Part shown: in pieces, positions 8,535 to 16,685 of the stretch
Numbering within the stretch: the first letter of the stretch is position 1
Layout: every line of letters begins with the position of its first letter
Made by a program: the position numbers and the translations under genes
Assembly: GCA_008081395.1 (NCBI GenBank)
Contig: VMCJ01000073.1
Span: forward strand, 1 to 36,254
DNA: 36,254 nt
Reading direction: 5' to 3'
Origin: Rhodospirillales bacterium
GTDB lineage: Bacteria > Pseudomonadota > Alphaproteobacteria > Bin95
The notes under the pieces: model-generated
Database searches by the model: none
What the model was told of the DNA's origin: nothing
Seen by the model: only the letters and a program-made list of their open reading frames with translations

Positions 8535-8621
8535 TGGTGCCCAGGAGAAGACTCGAACTTCCACGACCTTTCGGCCACAGGTACCTGAAACCTGCGCGTC
8601 TACCAATTCCGCCACCTGGGC
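8535..8621 (-). tRNA. tRNA-Leu (anticodon CAG)
   Basis: An 87-nt class II tRNA folds well. The acceptor stem is GCCCAGG/CCTGGGC with A as discriminator. The D arm contains AATTGGTAGA, the anticodon stem is CAGGT/ACCTG around loop TTCAGGT (anticodon CAG, reads CUG), the long variable arm is GGCC-GAAA-GGTC, and the T arm carries TTCGAGT. The terminal CCA is encoded in the DNA at 8535-8537. It lies between the transporter gene and rnd, on the same strand as both. Confidence 0.95.
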
Positions 8622-8634
8622 TAGGGCAGTCAAA

Positions 8635-8663
8635 AACAATCTGACTGATCGGAGCGGCGTCAA
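8635..8663 (-). promoter_or_regulatory. Candidate sigma-70 promoter for tRNA-Leu (and rnd)
   Basis: On the minus strand TTGACG (8663-8658) is followed after exactly 17 nt by ATTGTT (8640-8635). TTGAC is the strongest part of alphaproteobacterial -35 elements. The -10 is a poor match to TATAAT, but the predicted start point near 8628 is 7 nt upstream of the tRNA 5' end, which is good geometry. Confidence 0.4.
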
Positions 8664-8685
8664 TAACGCTTAGAATGGAGGATTG

Positions 8686-9897
8686 TCAACGTATTCGCAT
8701 AAGCAAAAATGCAAGAAGACCTAACGAAGGATATAATGCAACCAATATCGGCATTAACTGACCAGGAGGGTAGGGGACAATAAGAATTATTAATCCGGCC
8801 GTAGCACCGGCTGACATTTGTAAAAAACCAATAAGTGCTGAGGCGGAGCCAGCCATATCTCGAAATGGTGATATAGCTCCTGCGATGCTATTGGGTCTTA
8901 ATATCCCCATCCCAAACATCACGACCATCATTGGTAATATGATGGCCGTCCAATGATTGGTATCAATTAACCAGGCGATAGCCATAGCCCATCCCCCCAA
9001 GGTTGAAGCTATGATCCCAACCAACATTGACTTTTGCAAACCAAGTCGAGGGGAAAATCTGGTTGATAGAGTAGCGCCAATAACTAATCCGATCATGACG
9101 CCTGCAAACATGAAACCAAATTCTTGTGTAGAGGCACCTAAATCTTCTTGGAGAGCAAATGTTGCGGAAGCTAAAAAGGTGAATAGCGCACCGCCTGCAA
9201 AGAGAGAAGGTAATGCATATGCTAAAAATTCACGATTTAGACATATCGTTTGGTATCGCTTAGCCAAAACATTAAAATTCAAGGACTGAGTCTTTTTATT
9301 TATTGGTCTTGTCTCTGAAAGAAGCAGTGCAACAAGGCATAACATGATCCCACCGCTTGCTGCTAATGTCCAAAAGATACCCCGCCAATCTGAAAATTCT
9401 AAAACTAGAGAACCAATTGAGGGCGCTAAAATTGGTGCAAATCCCATTCCGGCAGTAACAATTGACATAGCCTTTTGCATCCCCGGGCCATCATGAATAT
9501 CTGCTACGATCGCTCGGGCTGCTACCGGCGCTGTGCAGGCAGCTATCCCTTGCAAAAGACGGGCTGCAAGGAGTGTTTCTAGGTTGGGCGCAATGGCGCA
9601 TAGGACTGAAAAAACTAAATATAAAAGTAGACCTGCCAATAAGACTAAGCGCCGACCGTAGCGATCTGATATGGGACCAACAACAAGCTGCGCGATTGAA
9701 AAACCAAGCAGAAAAATACCGACCATCAATTGGGCTTGTGAAGAATTTGAATTGAGAGCAATTGCTAAGGCTGGGAGTGCCGGTAAAGCCATATCAATAG
9801 AAAGTGGCGTTACTCCAGTTAATAAGGTGAGGATAACAATTACGGTTAACGACGTTCCCTTAACAGCAAAAGGTGCTTTTTGGGAAAATTTTATCAG
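8686..9897 (-). CDS. Bcr/CflA family multidrug efflux MFS transporter, probable CTG start
   Basis: Twelve-helix major facilitator of the Bcr/CflA drug:proton antiporter family. It has the loop 2-3 motif ('GPISDRYGRRLVLLAG') and the 'AARLLQGIAACTAPVAARAIVAD' family signature (core 'RLLQGI', 'RAIVAD'). The first ATG (9792) would remove the first half of helix 1. The 35 in-frame codons before it encode a good helix-1 start ending in 'LTGVTPLSID', the family's usual sequence before 'MxLPALP'. That stretch has no ATG, GTG or TTG; it opens with CTG at 9897-9895, which overlaps the upstream stop (CTGA), and in-frame stops lie just before it. With CTG the protein is about 403 residues, the family norm. 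A weak TGGA is the only Shine-Dalgarno-like sequence. A base error or mutated start remains possible. Confidence 0.85.
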   Translation of the reverse strand: MIKFSQKAPFAVKGTSLTVIVILTLLTGVTPLSIDMALPALPALAIALNSNSSQAQLMVGIFLLGFSIAQLVVGPISDRYGRRLVLLAGLLLYLVFSVLCAIAPNLETLLAARLLQGIAACTAPVAARAIVADIHDGPGMQKAMSIVTAGMGFAPILAPSIGSLVLEFSDWRGIFWTLAASGGIMLCLVALLLSETRPINKKTQSLNFNVLAKRYQTICLNREFLAYALPSLFAGGALFTFLASATFALQEDLGASTQEFGFMFAGVMIGLVIGATLSTRFSPRLGLQKSMLVGIIASTLGGWAMAIAWLIDTNHWTAIILPMMVVMFGMGILRPNSIAGAISPFRDMAGSASALIGFLQMSAGATAGLIILIVPYPPGQLMPILVALYPSLGLLAFLLMRIR

Positions 9898-10727
9898 TTT
9901 GAGTGTCCAGTTTTATCATCAGCATCAACATTTAGAGCATCTGCTCGTGCTACAGCTGCGGCCAATTTTTCTTCCTGGGATTTTAAATTTTTCTTTGCAT
10001 CCTGAACGTAGGCAGTCCATCGAATTCCAGTCATGAAAATGTGATGAACACACCGGCCCCAAAAACGCATGGGACGGTCAACGTCTAGGAGAAGGACTAC
10101 GCGGCGTTCATCAGTGTCATTGTGGACTTCGTGGTCAAAGGTGTCGTCAAAAACAAGGCACTTGTCGGCTTTCCAGGAAACTTGTTGATCGTGGATTCTG
10201 ATCCAGCAATTCTCAGTATCGTTTGGAACTATAAGAGCTAGATGGCCACGGATTACGCCCTTAGTGACCCCTTTGTGGGGAGGAATTCGGTAATTAGGTG
10301 CAAGAATTGAGAAGAAAGCAGTTCTAAGATGTGGAATTTGCTCTAGAGCACGAGTGGTTTCCGGGCACCTTAAACAGTTAGCTTCCGATTTATATCCAAA
10401 ACCAAATAGCACAAATGTTTGCCAGTTTTCACCCTTGGAAATCTTAGCTTGATCAGGGGATACCTCATGAAAGTAAGGAATGTTAGCAGGAGTTTCGAGT
10501 ACACTGAGTAATTCTTGTCGGATAATATCAACTTTAGCTTCCAGAGATTTTGCCCAATCAAAGTTTTCAGTTTGAAAAACGGGCATGTCGCCAACCGTTG
10601 ACTGCTTTCCAAGGAAGCTACCAAGCTGGCGAATAAGCTTTTTGCCTGTTTTTTTGATAAAGCTACGCCGGCTTCGACGGATTTTTTCGACTAAGTTATG
10701 CTCTGGTGTCATATTGGCATTGTCCAT
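9894..10727 (-). CDS. Aspartyl/asparaginyl beta-hydroxylase family dioxygenase (LpxO-like)
   Basis: Fe(II)/2-oxoglutarate-dependent hydroxylase of family Asp_Arg_Hydrox. The double-stranded beta-helix signature is complete: 'YRIPPHKG' followed by 'RGHL' with the first iron ligand H162, 'DDTFDHEVHN' with the second iron ligand H199, and the 2-oxoglutarate-binding Arg in 'ERRVVLLLDVDRP'. The N-terminus (20-35) is strongly basic and lacks a clear transmembrane helix. Bacterial members include LpxO, which hydroxylates lipid A acyl chains, and peptide hydroxylases; proximity to the lpt genes makes a lipid A role tempting but is only inference. The start is weak, with no clear Shine-Dalgarno; an alternative ATG lies five codons later. 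It is followed by the MFS gene with a 4-nt overlap. Confidence 0.85.
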   Translation of the reverse strand: MDNANMTPEHNLVEKIRRSRRSFIKKTGKKLIRQLGSFLGKQSTVGDMPVFQTENFDWAKSLEAKVDIIRQELLSVLETPANIPYFHEVSPDQAKISKGENWQTFVLFGFGYKSEANCLRCPETTRALEQIPHLRTAFFSILAPNYRIPPHKGVTKGVIRGHLALIVPNDTENCWIRIHDQQVSWKADKCLVFDDTFDHEVHNDTDERRVVLLLDVDRPMRFWGRCVHHIFMTGIRWTAYVQDAKKNLKSQEEKLAAAVARADALNVDADDKTGHSN

Positions 10728-10836
10728 ACCAAAAAAACTCGCTGATTAGAAACTTTGCGGGGAGAACATGGAGAAGGCTGCGTGCTAACGCAAGTCGCCT
10801 TATGTATTTATTTTGCAATGCCAAAGTGGTGAGAGC

Positions 10837-11802
10837 GTGATTGAAAATTTTGAAGTCTTAGCGCATGCAGACTGGTCAGTGCGCAAATCGGGCCGTTGGC
10901 TCGTGACAGCTGAGCCTTTTAAGGGAAAGTGGCGCATACATGAGCCCGTTATGGTGAATGTGAAGGGGCTGTTGGGTGAAGATATTGGGAGCCGCGGAAT
11001 GCTTGGGGTCGATGTACCTATCGGTGTTCCAATACACTGGGCTAAGTCAGTCAAAATAGACTGTTTCCTTAGAGCTTTAAAAAATTTTGGCGAGGACCAC
11101 TGGGTGGATACACTCCATCCAGCTGTTACAGCGGATCAGATCAGCCTATTCCGTCCTTTTTACCCGCAAAGACCTGGTGGCGCTAAGCAAGCGCATATTT
11201 TAAAAGCTTTGGACGCTAGTCATATAAATTTACTTCGCAGACACTGTGATTTTGACGAAGCAGGAAGACCCGCTGCTTCACCGCTTTTCTGGACTCTTGG
11301 CGCCGCTCAAGTGGGTAAAGCAGCCATAGATTTTTGGCTCAATGTACTTAGGCCAGCAGTGCTAGCTGAGCTAGTCCATGTGTGGCCATTTCATGGCACG
11401 CTTTTGGAGCTTGCAAATGGGGCCAAACCTATTGTCGCCGAGACTTATCCTGGTGAAGCGTACTCCTGGTTTAACCTAGAAATTACTAAAAACAATAGGA
11501 GTAAAAGACGGGTTGAAGATCGAGCGCTTGATTCACAACGCCTTCTGGAAGTTGTTTCAAAACTTGATTTTGATTTGGAGCCAAACGCTGAAGAGCAGGT
11601 AATCAATGGCTTCAAAAATGGTGGTGAAGACGCTTTTGACGCATTCATTGGATTGCTTGCTGTTGTATCTGTTGTAAAAGGTCATCGACCAGAGCAGGTG
11701 ATCTGGGATGACGCTGTTAGGCAAACTGAAGGTTGGATATTAGGCCGGAGGCCGGGACCGCGTACTTTCAGCATGATGAGTGAAGAACGTAACTCTGTAT
11801 AA
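10837..11802 (+). CDS. DUF429-like predicted RNase H-fold protein
   Basis: A soluble protein of about 321 residues that resembles DUF429, a predicted RNase H-like nuclease family of unknown function. The sequence shows the expected acidic pattern: 'HADWS' (D12), 'GVDVPIGVP' (D59), 'AETYPGEAY' (E202) and 'EDAFDAFIGLLA' (D265, D268). The match is made by eye and is moderate. The start is uncertain: GTG at 10837 or an in-frame TTG at 10813, neither with a convincing Shine-Dalgarno. It is followed after 20 nt by the DegT-family aminotransferase gene and is divergent from the hydroxylase, so it probably heads a two-gene operon. No known pathway joins these two families. Confidence 0.65.
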   Translation: MIENFEVLAHADWSVRKSGRWLVTAEPFKGKWRIHEPVMVNVKGLLGEDIGSRGMLGVDVPIGVPIHWAKSVKIDCFLRALKNFGEDHWVDTLHPAVTADQISLFRPFYPQRPGGAKQAHILKALDASHINLLRRHCDFDEAGRPAASPLFWTLGAAQVGKAAIDFWLNVLRPAVLAELVHVWPFHGTLLELANGAKPIVAETYPGEAYSWFNLEITKNNRSKRRVEDRALDSQRLLEVVSKLDFDLEPNAEEQVINGFKNGGEDAFDAFIGLLAVVSVVKGHRPEQVIWDDAVRQTEGWILGRRPGPRTFSMMSEERNSV

Positions 11803-11822
11803 CTAAACTAGGAGAGCTGCCA

Positions 11823-13058
11823 GTGTGGGCTCGAGTAAAGCTTAAAATTGGTTGGTTGGATTTAGCGTATACCTTGTACTCCGCACTTCGTGGCGGAAAC
11901 AGGGAGCGGCTCAGCGAAGCATTAGAGAAGTACTGGTCCTCAAAAGGCGAGGCCCTGGTTTGCTTCTCTGTCCGAGGCGGCTTTGATCTTCTTCTCCAAG
12001 CTATGCTTGCCGAAGGCCGTCTTAAAGAAGGCGATGAGGTTATGTTCTCAGCGTTAAATGTTAAGCAGATGGTTCGTGCGGTTGAGCGTTTAAACCTTGT
12101 GCCTGTTCCTGTTGACCTAGATTTAGACGATATGTCGCCTTCAATGGATGCTGCCGAACGTGCTGTGAATTCAAGATCAAAGTTATTTGTTGTGGCTCAT
12201 CTTTTTGGTGCACGAGTTGATCTAAGACCCTCTTACGAGTTTTCACAGAAACATGACATCCTCCTTATTGAGGATTGTGCTCAAGCCTATGACGGCAGCA
12301 TTAATAGGGGCTCGGAATTTGCGGATATTGCGATGTTTAGTTTCGGTCCAATCAAAACTAAAACCTGCCTCGGTGGAGCTATCTTAAGCGTCAAAGACGT
12401 TGCTTTACGGGAAAAAATGCGTGAAATCCTCGCGACTTATAATATTCAATCAAATCTAGATCATGCAAAACGGGCGATTGTTTTTGCCGCCCTAAAAATA
12501 GTAACTACACGCCCTATGTTTTGGCTTTTGGACCGTGCTTTTCGTTTAAAAGGCCGAAGCTTTGACGAAGGCCTTTCGAATGCTGTTCGTGATGTCGCTA
12601 AACAAAAAACACCTAAACAGTTGCGTCGCCAATGCTCCGCAGCGCTGCTTCGTCTAATGCTTAGGCGGCTCAAGCAAGATGTTTCTCAGGAGTTGGAAGA
12701 TAGAACCCGTTTAGGTCGTAAACTAAAATCATTAATTGGCCCCCATGGGTTTTTACCTGCTGCTAAGTCAAGTTATCATGATTATTGGGTTTTTCCTGCA
12801 ATAGTAGAGAACCCTCAAGCAACAATTTCGGCACTTCGCAAGGCGGGGTTTGATGCTTGTGATCTTCCACGTTCAGAAGCAATTAAGCCCCCGCAAGGTA
12901 GGGAAGATCTCAAAGCAGTAGTTGCTGAAGCAGCTCTTGCTAAGCTCATCGTTCTGCCTTGCTACTCCGGCATGCCAAATAAAGCATTGGAGGATGAAGC
13001 AGGGGTTTTTAATAAAGTTGCTGCAGATCCGTTAATACCAAACCCAGTTAGTAATTAG
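11823..13058 (+). CDS. DegT/DnrJ/EryC1/StrS family PLP-dependent aminotransferase
   Basis: PLP enzyme of the sugar aminotransferase family, 411 residues. The PLP-ring aspartate is D151 in 'LLIEDCAQAYDGS' and the Schiff-base lysine is most likely K178 in 'MFSFGPIKT', followed by 'CLGGAIL'. These enzymes aminate nucleotide-linked keto-sugars for surface polysaccharides or antibiotics; a few act on other ketones. No sugar-nucleotide or glycosyltransferase gene is nearby, so the substrate is open. The GTG start is supported by AGGAG at 11810-11814 with 8 nt spacing. It lies 20 nt after the DUF429-like gene. Confidence 0.88.
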   Translation: MWARVKLKIGWLDLAYTLYSALRGGNRERLSEALEKYWSSKGEALVCFSVRGGFDLLLQAMLAEGRLKEGDEVMFSALNVKQMVRAVERLNLVPVPVDLDLDDMSPSMDAAERAVNSRSKLFVVAHLFGARVDLRPSYEFSQKHDILLIEDCAQAYDGSINRGSEFADIAMFSFGPIKTKTCLGGAILSVKDVALREKMREILATYNIQSNLDHAKRAIVFAALKIVTTRPMFWLLDRAFRLKGRSFDEGLSNAVRDVAKQKTPKQLRRQCSAALLRLMLRRLKQDVSQELEDRTRLGRKLKSLIGPHGFLPAAKSSYHDYWVFPAIVENPQATISALRKAGFDACDLPRSEAIKPPQGREDLKAVVAEAALAKLIVLPCYSGMPNKALEDEAGVFNKVAADPLIPNPVSN

Positions 13059-13067
13059 GCTTGAGCC

Positions 13068-13105
13068 AAAAAGAAAAAAGCCGGCTACAAACTTTGTAAC
13101 CGGCT
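13068..13105 (-). terminator. Rho-independent terminator of the DJ-1-like gene
   Basis: AGCCGG (13079-13084) pairs with CCGGCT (13100-13105), with a further TACA/TGTA pairing inside. On the minus strand the hairpin is followed by a run of T interrupted by one C (complement of 13068-13078). It lies 28 nt after the stop of the minus-strand gene at 13133. On the plus strand there is no T run, so it may only partly serve the converging aminotransferase gene. Confidence 0.75.
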
Positions 13106-13132
13106 GAAACTATAAATTTTATGGGTGATTGT

Positions 13133-13720
13133 CTAAGCAGCTGCTTCTGATGAAGCCTCTTCTGCTGGACTAGCTTCTACACCTAAAGCTCCCTTAATTG
13201 CTGTAATAAAGTCCTCGGTCGCCTCTGTCTGCATGAGAGTGATTAACTGACCATCAATATGTAAAGGTGCATCGACTAAAGAGGCGCCAGCTTCTTGAAG
13301 CTTTTCTGCTACTGATTGGGGGGCACACACAGAGCGCCCTTTGGCAACTTCAGCATCCACAAGGAGCGTGGACGCGTCATCGGTAAGGGCAACTGGTTTA
13401 CCTGCCTCAAGCATCCCTTTTAGGACCCGCTTTGAGTGTGCGTTGCGCATCAATGTCTGCGTGGAACGCTCACCACCTGGAGTTAGGAGTAGATCAAATT
13501 GGCTTGGCAGTACGTCATTAATTTTTTCATCAACAAAGAAGTTATGCCCCCATCCTTCATCGTGCCATCCGTTGGCAACGCCTATTTCGGGTGAAACGAT
13601 TGAAGTTTGAGCGCCGGCGGCGATCAAGGCCTTTTGGACGGTAGTCATATGATGTTCGATGAAACCAGAAGCTACCATGATTGCAATTTTCTTGCCGGCG
13701 AGGGGTTTATTGCCCTGCAT
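13133..13720 (-). CDS. DJ-1/PfpI family protein lacking the nucleophilic cysteine
   Basis: A 195-residue class I glutamine amidotransferase-like (DJ-1/PfpI) domain. It begins 'GKKIAIMVASGFIEHHM', with the conserved acidic E22, and has 'LLLTPGGERS' at 77-86. At the nucleophile elbow, where PfpI or DJ-1 read like 'KPVAAICHGP', this protein reads 'KPVALTDDAST', so the Cys and following His are replaced by Asp114-Asp115. This resembles the non-catalytic C-terminal domain of large catalases. The C-terminus is an Ala/Glu/Ser-rich tail. The start has an excellent AAGGAGAT Shine-Dalgarno. Function unknown; a binding or structural role is more likely than protease or deglycase activity. Monocistronic, with its own terminator. 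Confidence 0.85.
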   Translation of the reverse strand: MQGNKPLAGKKIAIMVASGFIEHHMTTVQKALIAAGAQTSIVSPEIGVANGWHDEGWGHNFFVDEKINDVLPSQFDLLLTPGGERSTQTLMRNAHSKRVLKGMLEAGKPVALTDDASTLLVDAEVAKGRSVCAPQSVAEKLQEAGASLVDAPLHIDGQLITLMQTEATEDFITAIKGALGVEASPAEEASSEAAA

Positions 13721-13996
13721 ATATTATCTCCTTCTTGATATTGCCGCGCAGAATGGGCGCGGATTGAATTTGCTTTCAAACAGCCGTGTTACTTCTTTTC
13801 GCAGCACGTAGACGTGCGTTGGAGGCAAACAACCAACTCTGAAAGTGCTATTATTGGCTAATCAAAAACCCAAAAATGACGCCATCTACAATTTCCTTTA
13901 CCCTTCAGGTAAGGAAGCTCTGCAACGTCATTGAACACTAATTAGAGGCTAGTTAGCTTCTGGACAATAATATTGGCCTGCGTCTTGCCGACGCTG

Positions 13997-15214
13997 TTAA
14001 CGAGATTGGGATCCTTTAAGAGCGGCGATGCGTAATCTTAATGCGTTTAGCTTAATAAAGCCTTCAGCATCTTTCTGATCGTAAACAGTGTCTGCCTCAA
14101 ATGTTGCGTAGTCTGCATCATAAAGGCTGTTAGGAGATTTACGTCCTACAACAGATGCCAAACCTTTGAACAATTTTAACCTCACAACTCCATTGACCAG
14201 CTTTTGACTTTCATCAATTGCTGCCTGTAGCATTTTACGTTCTGGCGAGAACCAAAAACCGTTGTAAACAAGCTCGGCATATCTGGGCATTAGCTCATCT
14301 TTTTGGTGCATTGCCCCTCGGTCCAGGCACAATGTTTCAAGCCCACGGCGGGCCACGAATAGCACAGTGCCGCCAGGAGTTTCATATACCCCTCTAGACT
14401 TCATACCAACAAATCGGTTTTCCACTATATCCAGTCTACCAATTCCGTGTTTTCCACCCAGTTCATTTAACCGGGTAAGCAAGTCACTTGGAGACAAGCG
14501 AATACCATCTACTGCTACTGGGTCCCCAGACTTAAATTCAATTTCTACATATTGGGGAGTATTTGGTGCCTTTTCTGGGGCAATTGAGCGAGTGTACATA
14601 TCCTCATCTGCTTCAACCCATGGATCCTCTAAAGCCTTACCCTCGTAGGAAATATGAAGAAGGTTAGCATCAGTAGAGTATGGGGCCTCACCGCGCTTGT
14701 CTTTTGCAATTGGGATCTGCCGGGCTTCTGCATATTCTAGAAGTCTGGTTCGGGAATTAAGGTCCCATTCTCTCCATGGAGCTATCACTTTTATGTCAGG
14801 CTTAAGGGCGTAATAGCCAAGTTCAAAACGAATTTGATCGTTTCCTTTTCCTGTGGCTCCATGAGCAACAGCATCTGCACCTGTCTCGATAGCTATTTCG
14901 ATTTGTCTCTTTGCGATGAGGGGGCGGGCTATAGAGGTACCTAGCAAATAAGTTCCTTCGTACAGTGCGTTAGCTCTGAACATTGGAAAGACAAAGTCTC
15001 TAACGAATTCTTCTCTAAGATCATCAATAAAGATCTCATTAACGCCCATACTTTGAGCTTTTGCCCTAGCTGGCTCGAGTTCTTCTCCCTGCCCAAGATC
15101 TGCGGTGAACGTGACAACCTCAGCTTTGTATGTTTCACGCAACCAATGCAAGATTACAGAGGTGTCTAGACCTCCCGAATAGGCTAGGACTATCTTGCGG
15201 ACTGGTTCAGACAT
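13997..15214 (-). CDS. argG: Argininosuccinate synthase
   Basis: Cytoplasmic ligase that joins citrulline and aspartate using ATP in arginine biosynthesis. The N-terminal PP-loop '[11 protein letters not shown]' is intact, followed by '[13 protein letters not shown]' and '[16 protein letters not shown]', all typical of ArgG. The 405-residue length is standard. No argH is adjacent. It is divergent from the ABC ATPase gene, sharing about 160 nt of upstream DNA. The 276 nt between its stop and the DJ-1-like gene contain a short GCACG-TAGA-CGTGC hairpin (near 13803-13816) but no clear terminator and no gene. Confidence 0.97.
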   Translation of the reverse strand: MSEPVRKIVLAYSGGLDTSVILHWLRETYKAEVVTFTADLGQGEELEPARAKAQSMGVNEIFIDDLREEFVRDFVFPMFRANALYEGTYLLGTSIARPLIAKRQIEIAIETGADAVAHGATGKGNDQIRFELGYYALKPDIKVIAPWREWDLNSRTRLLEYAEARQIPIAKDKRGEAPYSTDANLLHISYEGKALEDPWVEADEDMYTRSIAPEKAPNTPQYVEIEFKSGDPVAVDGIRLSPSDLLTRLNELGGKHGIGRLDIVENRFVGMKSRGVYETPGGTVLFVARRGLETLCLDRGAMHQKDELMPRYAELVYNGFWFSPERKMLQAAIDESQKLVNGVVRLKLFKGLASVVGRKSPNSLYDADYATFEADTVYDQKDAEGFIKLNALRLRIAALKGSQSR

Positions 15215-15349
15215 TTGAAACTAACCTCTGATTATTAATTCTGTTTTATATGAAGTCGAAATACACCTAAACGGCGTTTGGCCATAGCAGTCGACGAGAG
15301 ACGCATTGTCTCAATGTATATTTATATGTTGAGAGTTGTTGTTGCGATT

Positions 15350-15368
15350 GAGAATGATTTGCAATAAC
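15350..15368 (+). promoter_or_regulatory. Candidate Fur-type operator
   Basis: GAGAATGATTTGCAATAAC matches 13 of 19 positions of the classical Fur box (GATAATGATAATCATTATC). It is embedded in a larger imperfect palindrome with TTGC/GCAA arms (15342-15364). It lies just upstream of the preferred start of an ABC ATPase of ferric-transport type, which fits iron-dependent repression. In Alphaproteobacteria the reader could be Fur/Mur or another FUR-family protein. Confidence 0.55.
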
Positions 15369-15377
15369 TTAAGTTTT

Positions 15378-16544
15378 ATGAATTTTCTCACCCGCAAAAA
15401 TATTGATTTAAAAGTCGCTGATGCGGTTAGTGGAGGCATTGCATCTAAGCTTGTGGAAAGATCGGATGTTTGCGGGCTTGATGCCGGGGTAGGCAAGCCC
15501 AGAGTATTAGAGGCCATGACTATCACGCATGGCTTCAGAGATGGCACAAAGGTGCTGCAGGACTTCTCTATTCAAATAGATGCAGGGGAAATTATATCCC
15601 TCTTAGGCCCATCTGGTTGCGGGAAAACAACGACATTACGTTTGATTGCAGGGTTGGAACCTCTTCAAAAAGGTACGATCAAGATTGGCGGTTCAACAGC
15701 GAGTAGTGAAGGCATCCATACTCCGCCAGAAAATCGAAACGTCGCAATGATGTTTCAGGACTATGCTTTATTTCCCCATTTGTCTGTGTTCGATAACGTC
15801 ATGTTTGGTCTTGGAAGGATTTCAAGAGAGGAGAGGCGGGATCGTGCCATTAAGGCCTTAGATGATGTTGGTCTGTCTGAATATTGGGACCGGAAGCCGG
15901 CAACCCTCAGCGGTGGTCAACAACAACGGGTGGCTCTAGCTAGGGCCATAGCGCCCAATCCTCAACTTCTGCTGCTTGATGAGCCATTTTCTGATTTAGA
16001 TACTGAACTCCGTCGTAAAGTGCGGACCGATACAATAAGAGTCTTGAAGTCTGCAGGAGTGGGGGCCCTTATGGTCACTCATGATCCTGAAGAAGCCTTG
16101 TATATGTCAGATAGAATTGCAGTGATGAAAGATGGCCAGATCGAACAAATTGGCCCGCCGATGGACTTGTATAATAATCCAAGGTCCCTTTACGTCGCGC
16201 GTCTGTTTAGTGAAATCAATGAGTTTTTGGGAATTGTAAAGAATGGAATGGTTGAGACTGCTCTAGGGTTAGCTCCTGCGTCAGAATTGAAGGATGGAGA
16301 GCTGGCCACAGTAATGATACGGCCAGAGCATGTGTTAATAGGAGATGAAGCTAAAGCTGTTCCAGGCGCAGTAGATGCTAGTTTGGACCTCTTAAAGTAT
16401 CTTGGTCGCGATGCGGTAATGCAGGCAAAATTAGATAACGGTGACGAAGTTATCATACGAACAGATATTAGAAATTTACCCTTAGACACATCATCAGTGC
16501 CGATTGCGCTGGATTTCAAGAATTCGATTAGCTTTAAAAAGTAG
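15378..16544 (+). CDS. ABC transporter ATP-binding protein, FbpC/PotA-like
   Basis: ATPase subunit of an importer in the iron/spermidine/thiosulfate (CUT1-like) group. From the ATG at 15378, Walker A 'GPSGCGKT' is at 77-84, the Q-loop is in 'MMFQDYALFPHLSVFDN', the signature 'LSGGQ' at 177-181, Walker B 'LLLLDEP' at 197-203, the switch His in 'MVTHDPEEAL', and a C-terminal TOBE-like regulatory domain occupies the last 110 residues. The ABC domain itself starts only near residue 44, so there is an unusual N-terminal extension with no known motif. Earlier in-frame starts (15336, 15354) would be inside or before the Fur-like box, which argues against them. No permease or binding-protein gene is adjacent. 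Substrate is inferred, not shown. Confidence 0.82.
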   Translation: MNFLTRKNIDLKVADAVSGGIASKLVERSDVCGLDAGVGKPRVLEAMTITHGFRDGTKVLQDFSIQIDAGEIISLLGPSGCGKTTTLRLIAGLEPLQKGTIKIGGSTASSEGIHTPPENRNVAMMFQDYALFPHLSVFDNVMFGLGRISREERRDRAIKALDDVGLSEYWDRKPATLSGGQQQRVALARAIAPNPQLLLLDEPFSDLDTELRRKVRTDTIRVLKSAGVGALMVTHDPEEALYMSDRIAVMKDGQIEQIGPPMDLYNNPRSLYVARLFSEINEFLGIVKNGMVETALGLAPASELKDGELATVMIRPEHVLIGDEAKAVPGAVDASLDLLKYLGRDAVMQAKLDNGDEVIIRTDIRNLPLDTSSVPIALDFKNSISFKK

Positions 16545-16685
16545 CGGAAGCACTGCCTGCGACGCCTCAGCGCGTTCTGCGAAAAGCTCTCGTCACATCA
16601 CCCTAGTTGAATTACTTTATTTGCGGTATTTAAAAAAATCTTCTTCGAGAACCCTTGTTTTAGCATAAGGTGAGGGAGCGATCTT

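Noticed and set aside
8310-8644. Plus-strand frames of 92 and 67 codons
   Set aside because: They run over the tRNA-Leu and the rnd start on the other strand; the Pro/Arg-rich peptide is the usual tRNA shadow.
13803-13816. GCACG-TAGA-CGTGC inverted repeat as an argG terminator
   Set aside because: The stem is only 5 bp and there is no T run on either strand.
15336-15377. Longer ABC ATPase start (TTG 15336 or ATG 15354)
   Set aside because: It would put the Fur-like box inside the coding region, adds no conserved sequence, and has no better ribosome-binding site.
15538-15560. TGGCAC-N5-TGC-like sequence resembling a sigma-54 promoter
   Set aside because: It lies inside the ABC ATPase coding sequence and the GG to GC spacing is wrong by one base.
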